Assembly (NCBI GenBank): GCA_963971285.1
Contig: OZ020259.1
Coordinates: 9,238,001 to 9,302,000 of the forward strand
DNA from: Astropecten irregularis
Taxonomy: Eukaryota; Echinodermata; Asteroidea; Paxillosida; Astropectinidae
Reading direction: 5' to 3'
DNA: 64,000 nt
Positions within the stretch are counted from its first letter, which is position 1. Each line of letters begins with the position of its first letter. Below are positions 13,701 through 25,700 of the stretch, piece by piece. The notes under the pieces were generated by a model. That model searched no databases and was not told the DNA's origin. It saw only the letters and a list, made by a program, of their open reading frames with translations. A program made the translations under genes and the position numbers.

Positions 13701-16700
13701 CCGCATGAAATGTTAAAGTTTTTGTGCTTGAAGCCCCATTTCTTTTAATGTCATACACAGTTTTAGTCTCAGGTCATTGGTCTGTTTTGTCCGATATAAG
13801 TTTTGAATCATGATCATAAATGAAAAATAAACAATGTTGAAGTTTTTCTATTGTTTAAAATTTTTTTTTGGATGGGTGTGTGTATGTTGTCAAAAATAAT
13901 GTTGTTGTTATCATCAATGAAAATGTTGATGATTTGGCCTCTTAAGTGTAGGGCTGTATGAGGGGCATGGGTGTACATGTTTTTATTTATAAGTTGTTCA
14001 ATAATGAAGGCCTACCCTAATGTCCTAGCCTAATCTAATTACCAAATCTAAGGATACTTGGATGATACTAAGTTGATGTTTATTTGGTATCAAGTTGGCC
14101 TTCCACAGGAAAAGTAGCTGTATAGAAGTACATACTGCCAAGTCAATTCCTATCCTGCTTCAAGCCAACCACTAAAGATAAAGAAAAGTCACTACTCAAA
14201 ATTGAGCCTATGTGTACAGTAGATGTTGCCTCTACAGAGTATAACTGCAGACTGGCTTTTGAGAGAGGAAAAGCAATGTGCTTTTACTCTCCTCAGTGAG
14301 AAGTTAAAGAAAAGACTATTGTACCCTCCGAGGGTTACAAATGAAAGGATTACATAACTACTGGTACTACCTACTCTCCCTGGACAGGGTGGAGTGAATA
14401 ATTAGTCTTCCAACTGCATATATCTAATACCTACACAAAAGAAAGAGGGTAATCCTTAATGGCCCAACACTCCTGGGTTGGGCTGAAATGGAATTCACTA
14501 CATGTTAATTATCAAATCGTACATTGTGCATGCAGGGCTTGGAATTTCAAACATTGTTGCACTACTGAGGTTTCTACATTTAGATAGGAATTCCTGTGCT
14601 TCATTCTGCTGTTATATATATATATTTTTTTGCTATCATGTTTGTAACTGCACGTAAGGCTGCAGCGAGCCATGACAGCTTCGCTGTTCTAGTTAAATTA
14701 GACCATTGTGGAAATTAGCACCATTACTTACAGGCCATATGTAAACATGGTAAAGTAATTATGACGTGTCATGTACACAAATTGAAAAGATATAGGCCTG
14801 TGATGTTTTTATGATAATGTTAGTTTTGCAGTCACTGATCATTTTGGTCATATTTTTTTGTTTCAGGTAATGTCAGCGTGGGCAATTTACCACAGTATTT
14901 ACCATTTGTCCTTGAAGAGATTGAAAATCAGCCTAAGAGGCAGTATCTCCTGCTCCACTCACTGAAAGAGGTAAAACCAGTTGACAGGGATTAATATACC
15001 TGACTCTAGATTGACTGGACATGTTCCTGAAGTATACTTATATTTCACTCAAGATGTGGTTTTTATGGATGATATTGGTGAGGACACATAGTTGTATGGT
15101 CACAAATGCTGAAAGTATGTATGGACTTTGTAGCTGTGATTTTCACTGAATGAGTATGTTGGATGTGACTAAGATGTAATAATGATTGTTTGTAATTTCT
15201 TGTGATCAGATAATTGCATGTCAGAGTAGCAGTCCATCAGCAGTCAACCACCTCAAGCCATTTGTTGCAAGCATTTGGTAATTATGACTCTGTAAATACT
15301 CACTTATTAACCTGTTATGCAACGTCATTAGATTGAGGAATTTCATTGGTCAAAACTCGATCACGTGTTCGCATACATGAGCCGATGTACAACAACAAAA
15401 GTGATGGAAACCTCTGATAAATGCGATGTACCACTCACCTCATTCCCAGGTTTTAACCTGTTATAGTGCAGTGTTTGTATTGTACGTATAAGCAAGGTGA
15501 ACCAACTTGCTGCATTAAAGAGGATCTTCAACACTCAACAAACCTCGCTTTATTTGTTAGAACTATAATCATTAAATTACTTGACATGAGAAAAAAAATA
15601 TTTCTCTCACATTGAACACAGAAAGAGAGTCTTAAAAGCTCATGATGTCATATTACGGAGCCTTTTCATGAAATGTCTGCTGCCCCCATTGACGAAATTC
15701 AGACAGTTTCAATTTTGGGTTAGCTTGCGGGTTGAGCATGTGGAGAGAAAAATCATCAAAAAGACTCTCTTTCTGTGTTCAATGTGAGATAAATATTTTT
15801 TTTCTCATGTCAAGTAATTTAATGATTATAGTTCTAACAAATAAAGCGAGGTTTGTTGAGTGTTGAAGATCCTCTTTAAGTTTTCGCTGGTACTATGCGA
15901 CAATGCATGAACTCTGCACTGTGGGTTGTAGGGAACAGTTAAAACAAAACTGTAGGAAATTTTGTATAGCCATTTGGACTGCCTTCCCAAAGATACCTTT
16001 GGAAGCCTAAATACACTGGACAGTACGTGGTGTAACAAAACAGTTGTTGGATGTGGTGGTACATGAGTTTTGTACACACTCCATGTACTACCACCCGCCA
16101 TCCAACAACTGTTGATTGGTTGACAGATGTATAGGCACATGCTCTCTACATCATGCATTGTATTGTCAATTTTAATGATTTTTTCGTCGGGGAGATAGAA
16201 ATATGCAAATTAGGCTTGCCCTTCACCGACATAGGTGAGCACTGCAAACTCAGTGCTTGTTAAGTGCACACACATGCACACACATGCACATGAACAAATC
16301 ATGCACAGGTTCAGGTGGGATTCGAATCCATGACCTGAAAATATCATTAATATTCATGATAAATTACAGTACCTGCCGCGATATTGGACTTGATGGCTCT
16401 TATGGCATCTGCACTAGTAAGCAGGAGGTCATGGGTTTGAATCCTACCCGAGCCAGGGCATGATTTTTGGAAGTGCACTAAACAAGCACTGAGTATGCAG
16501 ATACTGTGATCAGATATTATGATCAGATGAATCTTCAGTTCAATAGCTAAGGGCCCTTTTTATAACTGTGGTTCTCATTTCTTCTTCACCTTGAGGGAGG
16601 GTCGGTCGGTCAGACAAAAAAAATCTGGCTGAATACACAAAAACCTAATGAAAATGATGAGAAATGTTCATTGTATTCACTGCAATCTCGTTTGAATATC

Positions 16701-19700
16701 TTTTTTATTATTTCTGTGATAGAAAGTATAAAAATGTAGGCCTATTGGCAAAATTTGTCTCCAGAAATTCTGGAAATTTTTTTTTTATTTCTAAAATTTA
16801 TATTATGTCATTCTGGACAGGGTCGGCAGCAAAAATAAAGTTTTTTTTTCTTTGGTCGGAGACCAAAATATGCGTCTATCGGAAATGAGATCCACAGTTG
16901 TAAAAAGTGGCCCCCTAATACAAAATGAGTGTCAAATTTGGCATTACTTGGAATCCTAGCACAGAAAGTGTTTTCTCTCTGATGTGGTGACAAATTGGGG
17001 ATTAAAAGGTCAGTGGTTTGGGGTTTTGGATGTTCAGTTTCTATGTTCAAATTTTGGTTCTTTGTAACTGTGTATTCTCATGAACATAACATTGGGGGAG
17101 TCAGAGGATTTTCAATAGTCAGGTATTAGGGTGTGTTTATGTCTTTTCTATTAAGTACAATATTTCCCATGCAAAATAGTAAATAAAGACTAAATATATT
17201 GAATGGTTTGTTGTTGGTAGGACCATGCTGTTCAACCACTGTGAATGTTCTGAAGAAGGAACTAGGAATGTTGTAGCTGAGTGCCTTGGTAAACTCACAC
17301 TCATTGATCCCCAAACTTTACTTCCTCAACTCAAGGTAAGCAGAGTCTACATATATATTACTTGTGTTTATCAGCAGTCAGCCTGGAGTGTATGCTTGTT
17401 ATGAATCATATTTGGACTTTGCTCAGCTTGTATATCTATATTATGCACACACAAAGACATCAATTAGCGTGTGCATTAACTTTCAATATTGATTTTTGAT
17501 TTTATATTTGTTGAGGTATTTTGAAAACTATTATTGAAAGTTACCGTAAAGTGCCATGTATACGGCGCACCCATGTATACGGCGCACCCCAACTTTTGAC
17601 ATCAGCCGGCAGAAAAAAAAAAAAATCGGCCGTGAACGACCAAAAAAATTAGAAAACTGCATCGCTAATTTTTCTCAGCTCATTTGTGATTTGTATTTCA
17701 ATTGAGAATTTCGAATTCGAGAAAAATAAAAACAATGAATTACTCAATCCAACTCACAACTTTCATGGATGTTTTGCCCGAGTTTGCAACAACCCGAAGT
17801 GCGAAAGTGTCACGCAACGCTGCGCCACGCCACGCCACGCTGCAGAAAGCAGCAGTACGGGGGAAGCCTACGTGCCTACTATCGTTAAGCGTGCGGCGCG
17901 GCCTACATCCTGTCGTGCACACGTGCAAACAGTATTCGATCTCCACCATAGTATACTTCCTCAGCAGTCTACATATTCAACGGACAATTGTACATTCCCG
18001 TTCCGTATTTTTTGTGTGAGTGGACAATTTGTTGCAAGCGCTGCGTGTCCAACTATCATGATCATAACGTTCGACTCGATCCAAAACTATCGGCATTTTC
18101 CTCGCACGAAATACTTGCACGTGGTCGGGCCGATGAATGCTGGCAACTCGTACCAACCATACGCCGAGTCGCCGACCAACTCGCACGCCGACCCGATCGT
18201 ACGAGTTGGTAATTTGCGCACGGAGAATTGGTCGGCGTACGGGTTTAGCGGCGTACGAGTTGGCTCAATTGCACCTCAAATTGTTCATCCTACGTCCGCA
18301 ATAGCGCGAGCGAATTTTGTGATTGGCTAGACGATCTGCGCGCGCTTTACAAATTGTCATCTTTACATTAGAATAAATCAAAATGGCGGTTCACGTTGCA
18401 GCGAAACGCTGTCGCGAACTTGACGTTTTTACCCATGAGGATAAGGATATTTCCCAATGGAAACGTGACTTTTGTTGATTAAAATAATGACTCCAGACAC
18501 AGGTTTGATAATTTATTGACCAATCGCGACATTCTTAAATGAAATATGTACGTCCGACCATAGTCCAACGATTGGACCGTCACGGCCCGGAGATTGCATT
18601 TACTGTAATGTAAATGCACATGTCCACTCGCCCGTCGTCGCGTGCACATTACGGCGCTCCAACCGTGTTTTCGCAAGCTATTTTATCGATTTTTGCACTT
18701 TAGTTTTCCTTGGCCAATCGCAAGAGTCGGAAATATTAGATTTTTTAAGTGGTATTTTTCATGAATCATTCGCTCAATTTTCAGTCAGACATCGTGCTAA
18801 TTGGTTACCGTTGCTGCCGGTGCATCATATGCTTTAACTAGGCGCGGCGCAATGATCACAACCCACAATCTCGAGACTGCCAGCGGGCTGTACCCATGTA
18901 TACGGCGCACCCCCAACTTTTGATTTTTGCCGAGGTGAAAAAAAGTGCGCCGTATACATGGCACTTTACGGTACCTTCATTACATACAGGAATCACAATG
19001 CATAACATATTTTGCATAACATGGTATTGTCTATGACTATTGTTAATTTATGTACTTTTTGGATGAAAAATATTTCCAACAATTCAGCAATTACATTAAG
19101 AAATTGCTAAATTTGAGATGACAGAAAATTGAATGTACGTACAGTTGATTCATATCACAATAGAAACATGAACAAAGTCCTGTATGGAACAGAGTTTAAT
19201 ACTCGGCGTGTTTGTTATTTTAAAAAAATGTGAACACATTTCTTTTACGATAGGCATTTCGCGAACTAGATGTTTGAAGGGAACAGGTTGATCGAAGTCA
19301 CGCAATTTTGTGTTGCTGGTAGAGACAATTTAAGGCTTCAAATAAAGCCTTATATCTCCATATCATTCCAATGTCCTTTTTCTGAGTTAACGAGAGCATG
19401 TAGGGGCTAGTGCCCCTGTTTGATGTCCAATCCATTGTGATTTATTTGTAGTACAAATAATATTAAGCTATGACAGTAACAATAAATGTGTGTATGTATT
19501 GTGCATGTAGGAGTGTCTGGCATCAGCATCACCATTCACACGAAGCACAGTGGTCACTGCTGTTAAATTCACCATATCTGATCAGGTAGGTTGATATACT
19601 TATCATTGTGAAAAGCTCATTTACCAAATCACATGGCCCCATGGAGCTATTCCTCTTTTCTTTACAACAATTGCTTTTGGTTTAAAAACTGTGTTTTGCA

Positions 19701-22700
19701 TGGGGAAACAAAGATATTAACCGGTACTGTCTGTACTTTGGCAAGTTAACCCTTCAGAAGGTTTTTTGTTTTGTTTTACTGGCCTAATTATCAGTCACCG
19801 ATTAAATAGAGTTCATCTGGCCAGGCCATGTGTGCAGGGAGCTTGACGTAAATAATGCAGACACACAATGGTTGAATACTGCCAAACAATAGGCAAAATT
19901 CCATATGGACATAATTGATATCACAATATATCTGCATCTGTGTTCGGGGCTCACAGAATGTGGTTTACTTAAAAATGCTGATCTTTTCAAATTAAAACCA
20001 AGGGGTACATGTACCACAATGCGTTCCTTTTTTAAAATAAAGGCTCATTTAATATATTTGAATGGAAATAACAAAGCAATTATGAATATTCTCCTGCCAT
20101 GAGGCAAACTGCTATAGATGCTTCCCGGGCAAAATGGGTTTATGAAAATAAAAAACATAAAATTAAATGTATAGAAAAAATATCATTCACAATTGAACAA
20201 GTAAGCTAGATTCAAATCTGCAACTTAAAGTTGTCAATTCTGCTATCTGACATACTATTGGTAAGTTCATGGTAACCAATATTGTATGAACACTGTTGTA
20301 ACTGCTGTCCTTTTTTCTGTTACCTTATATGATTTGGTTAACCATTGCATTGCTGGTTGATTTTGTTTTACACAGTATCAACCTATAGACCCTCTACTGA
20401 AGAGTTGCATTCAAGATTTCCTGAAGACAATGGAAGACCCAGATTTAAATGTTCGCCGGGTTTCCTTGGTAACGTTTAACTCTGCAGCACACAACAAACC
20501 ATCCTTGATAAGAGACTTGCTGGATCAGATATTGCCTAACCTCTACAATGAAACTAAAGTCAGGGTAAGATCAAGTTACTTCGTTATACTGATTCATACC
20601 TTTCAATCGATGGGTTTTAATTTTATTTTCACATTATTACTAACTGCACATTAAACACAATGTACAATTGATGATTTTCAAATTTTTGGTAGGCTAGATG
20701 TCATCTTTTGATAATATGTGGAGTTGCTTTGAGCTTTGAAAAAGGTTGTGTTTGGAATTGGGTCATTCCATGTCAGATCACCAAGAATCTTTATAGGGAA
20801 GGTGCTTTCCAATGGTCCTGTATGATGGCACCAGTAGGAGGTTGCTTAGAAATCTTCAGGGAGTCCTTTTACAATTTCTTTGCAGAAGTAGTTCACGAAA
20901 CACATAGGGTTGTTTGTGCCCTGGAATTCGTGCAGTTGCCTTTCTGTCAGATACAAACATTCAACACTGTCCCCAGTGAATCCATCAAAACAAGAAGCAT
21001 TACAGAAGGAGATTATTGGGACAAGAGATAGGCTTTATGTCAAACTTTTTCTTGGGTCCCAAAAGAGATTGGTGTTTAACAGCCTGCATTGGAATGTATA
21101 GTGTGGTTTCGTATCCAGTGCAAGATGCGGTGCTCACCATGACACATGGCACTAGGGGTGCGCATTACATTATTCACAGTGTATTAAAATTAACTATGCG
21201 TGTCATGCGCAAGACGGCAAAGAATGGTGGCGCAGGAGGGTCATCGAACATCACTAATGTCTTTGCACATATCTGTGATGTTTGATACATCGTACATCAC
21301 AAATTCACAAATATCTGCGCAGTTTTGTTATGCGATGTTTGCACATGCACTATAATGACGTATAACGATGCATCGTACATCACAAATCTGCGCACATTTT
21401 TCTTTATGTGTTTTTATAGTGTCATGATTTTTTTCTGAATAATCTTTGTTTGCTTTAGTTTACGATAATTAGATATCAAGTAAAATGTACACACAAATTA
21501 TCAAAACAGCGGTCAATTGTCGTGAAAAGCGCAATAACGGTATGCAGTTAGTGGTTGTGATTCGCCCATACTGTCATGCGTCATGGCAGCCACAAAAATG
21601 AGTAAGGAAACTATTTATCAAACATTGATTTTTCACGTGATCCCAGCTGGATCAACATTTATATCTATTGATATGGCAGTGCATCTGCAATCACAGCACC
21701 TAATGTCATGGCACTCCCCTCAAAGTTCCCGCCATACTGGCCAAATGACCCGGTTGTATGGTCAAGGCACAATTCACCATGAGGGGCATCACAGTAGAAG
21801 AAACTAAATTTGCATATTGTGTCAGCACTTCATCAGCCTGCATTCACACAGGAAGTTAGTGACATTTTGAACTTTCCCCGGGATGCACCGTATATGCACT
21901 TTGAGGCTGAATTTATTCACAGGACATTAGCTTCAGAGCAAAAACAGCTCCGTCTGCTACTTATCAAAACAAATTGGGGATAGAAAACCATCACAGCTAC
22001 TGCTCCAAACGGAACACTTGCTTGGAAGTGACCAACTGGATGAAACAATTTGCAAACACTAATTTTTGCAACGACTGTCACACCATGTGCAAACAATCTT
22101 TGCGTCAAGCCGCCAATAAATGAAGATGACACAATTCTAGGTTGATTCAGTACAAGCTTCAGACATTTTAAATCTCAAGCAGCTGGTCGTATATGGGGAG
22201 ACGAAGGATGGACGAGGGTGACAATTTGGTTTAACTCACGATCTCCATCTGTTGTAAATGTCAGCCTCATTAAGTGTTTTCAACTTATTCTGCTTTCAAA
22301 CTTGAAACAAAGTCTTTGATTTGCATTATCATAAATTTCTAGTAGATGCATTGGTAATACAAATTATTTGTGTTTTGAATAAGTAAATGGACCTTGCAGT
22401 GTACTTTCATACAGCATATCAAACACTGGAAGTTTCACTTACTGAATTTTATTGTATTTTGTTTTCTTGTGTAGAAAGAGTTAATTCGAGAAGTTGAAAT
22501 GGGGCCTTTCAAGCACACAGTCGATGATGGTTTAGACATCAGAAAGGTAATTGTATTATAGCATTTTTGTGTGAAATTTGCTTGATATAGCCTTTTAGTT
22601 ATTTGACTTAAAAATGTTTTCATGGATGACATCGTAATATGCAAATTGTCCCTAACTGATTTATAGTTGACACCTGTTGGTGTAAAATGTTGTCTAAAAA

Positions 22701-25700
22701 ACATGTTAGTGGCCAAACCGGGTGGCCATACCAGGCTTTTGGAGGGCATTAATAATCTGCATCTACATCTGTCTCTATTGGCCACTGCACAACCACCATC
22801 ATACAGGGTTATCATGTGCAGGTGCACTGCATGGAGCTGGACGTTAAGTTTTAATATGGGTTAATATGGAGAGACAGTTTGTGTCAATAGTCTCAAGACC
22901 TACTTTCAGTACTTTCAAGTTATTTATTCACTGAGGCAGATCTAATGTGATTGGGAAGTGAATTCCATTCTGGGATGGTCCATGGGTAGAGGCATTGTTC
23001 ACCAGCCTCTCATCTTGCTGGATATTTTGCAGTTCTTTCTTTCTCCCATCCTTTGTGATCCAGGAAGGTCATATGTAGCTTTATTGTTTACATTCCTTCT
23101 GTTAGTTTGTTAAGCCTAGCAGCAGGATAATTGGTGTTTGTACCTGTGAAGAAGTGACTGTCTGTCCTGGCCAACAGATTATCACCACTTGGGGCACAAT
23201 GAGCAAGTGATGAGGCAAAAACTGCAACTAACATGCACAGTATGGGTCTAACTTGTCCCTACTTCTCACAATGAACTTTTGGAGCCGCAGTTGTTGCCAT
23301 TAAAATGTTATGTCATATTGTGAAGCAGGCAGGATTGATAATAATTCTGAAGTATGATGTAAAATATCAAATTATCTGTTCAACATCTTTCCTTGCTTTG
23401 TTTTGTTGTTAATGATAAGTTCAAAAATGCTTTGAGAACTTGTTTAAACTATGCTGCTGTTGCCATTTTGGCAGGCTTGAGTTAAAAGAGAAATAGAGAA
23501 CTTGCTTGGCTGTAGATCTATGCAGTGTGCAATACCAACATATGTTGAAAGTTTGCGGGTAGATGGTAAATTGTCTGTAGAAAGATTAGCAATGCATTCA
23601 CTGAACAGGATGAAAATGTTCATTTTTGTCCAGGTTGTACCATGTTCATGCATCAGTGAGGGAGTCTAATAATGGCAGTATATGTATTTCACATACTGGT
23701 ATTAGTTTTATTTTCCTGTGGTGACATTACTTCCCATGCAGCTTGGGAAATGTAGTTTCAAGGATCTAACAATCCCTCAATAATCAGCACAGTTCCATAC
23801 ATTACATAGCTGTAGAAGTACAGACTTTCCATGTGAGGAAATTGGGTAAAATTCCATTGTCTCTAAAAGGTACGTTTGCATAAAGTAACTTATATGGTAT
23901 TTTAACCCTACAGGCCGCCTTTGAGTGCATGTACACTCTTCTAGACTCCTGTTTGGACAGATTGGATATATTTGAATTCCTAAATCATCTAGAAGATGGC
24001 CTGAAGGACCACTACGATGTCAAGGTATGTACATTGTTCCGTATCACTTCTTTTGTAGGCACATTCTGCACAGTTTAGTTAAACAAATCAAGCCTTTGTT
24101 CTTGTCATTTGAAAGAAAGTGTATGACACTTTAAAAACCAGTTTCTTCTGGTTGCCATTATGTGATGTTGTATGTGCAGGTGAGCTTAGTGTACTCTGAG
24201 ATTGCATCACTTGGACTCTTTTATATAATATTACAACAAAAGAAACCAAAAGACATTGTTTTGTAAACCTATTCAATATTGAACACAGTTGTGACGGTTT
24301 GATTGATTATGATATTTGTAGATGCTTACGTATTTGATGTTGGTGCGGTTAGCAACTTTGTGTCCTCCTGCAATTCTGCAACGTGAGTATATTTTTAATA
24401 TCCAAGTACCAACAAATTATGCTTTGTTTTTACAGAGGCTCAGGCTTTTAATAACTAACTTATTCAGAAAGAACAAAACTGTCAATTGTTTTAATTAAAT
24501 GCATGGAATTACATTCATAGTTTTAGCATTGTACTCATTCAGTTGGGTGAAGCTTTGCAATCTTCATTCAGTTGAGTGAGGCTTTGCAATCTTCATTCAG
24601 TTGAGTGAAGCTTAGCAATCTACATTCATTTGAGTGAGGCTTTGAAATTTTCATTCAGTTGAGTGAGGCTTTGCAATCTTCATTCAGTTGAGTGAGGCTT
24701 GGCAATCTTCATTCAGTTGAGTGAGGCTTTGCAATCTTCATTCAGTTGAGTGAGGCTTTGCAATCTTCATTCAGTTGAGTGAGGCTTTGCAATCTTCATT
24801 CAGTTGAGGGAGACTTGGCAATCTTCATTCATTTGAGTGAGGCTTGGCAATCTTCATTCAGTTGAGTGAGGCTTGGCAATCTTCATTCAGTTGAGTGAGG
24901 CTTTGCAATCTTCATTCAGTTGAGTGAGGTTTTGCAATCTTCATTCAGTTGAGTGAGGCTTTGCAGTCTTCATTCAGTTGAGTGAGGCTTTGCAATCTTC
25001 ATTCAGTTGAGTGAGGCTTTGCAATCTACATTCATTTGAGTGAGGCTTTGCAATCTTCATTCAGTTGTGTGAGGCTTTGCAATCTTCATTCATTTGAGTG
25101 AGGCTTTACAATCTTCATTCAGTTGAGTGAGGCTTTGCAGTCTTCATTCAGTTGAGTGAGGCTTTGCAATCTTCATTCAGTTGAGTGAGGTTTTGCAATC
25201 TTCGTTCAGTTGAGTGATGTTTTGCAATCTTCATTCAGTTGTGTGAGGCTTTGCAATCTTCATTCAGTTGAGTGAGGCTTTGCAATCTTCATTCAGTTGA
25301 GTGAGGCTTTGCAGTCTTCATTCAGTTGAGTGAGGCTTTGCAGTCTTCATTCAGTTGAGTGAGGCTTTGCAATCTTCATTCAGTTGAGTGAGGTTTTGCA
25401 ATCTTCGTTCAGTTGAGTGATGTTTTGCAATCTTTTTTCAGTTGAGTGAGGTTTTGCAATTTTCGTTCAGTTGAGTGAGGCTTAGCAATCTTCGTTCAGT
25501 TGAGTGAGGCCTTGCGATCTTCGTTCAGTTGAGTGAGGCTTTGCAATCTTCGTTCAGTTGAGTGAGGCTTTGCCATCTTTGTTCAGTTGAGTAAGGCTTT
25601 GCAATCTTCATTCATTTGAGTGAGGCTTTGCAATCTTCATTCAGTTGAGTGAGGCTTTGCAATCTTCATTCAGTTGAGTGAGGTTTTGCAATCTTTATTC

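Noticed and set aside
17686..18330. 214-codon gene inside the TA-flanked element
   Set aside because: No recognisable domain. GC-rich low-complexity sequence opens several overlapping frames on both strands.
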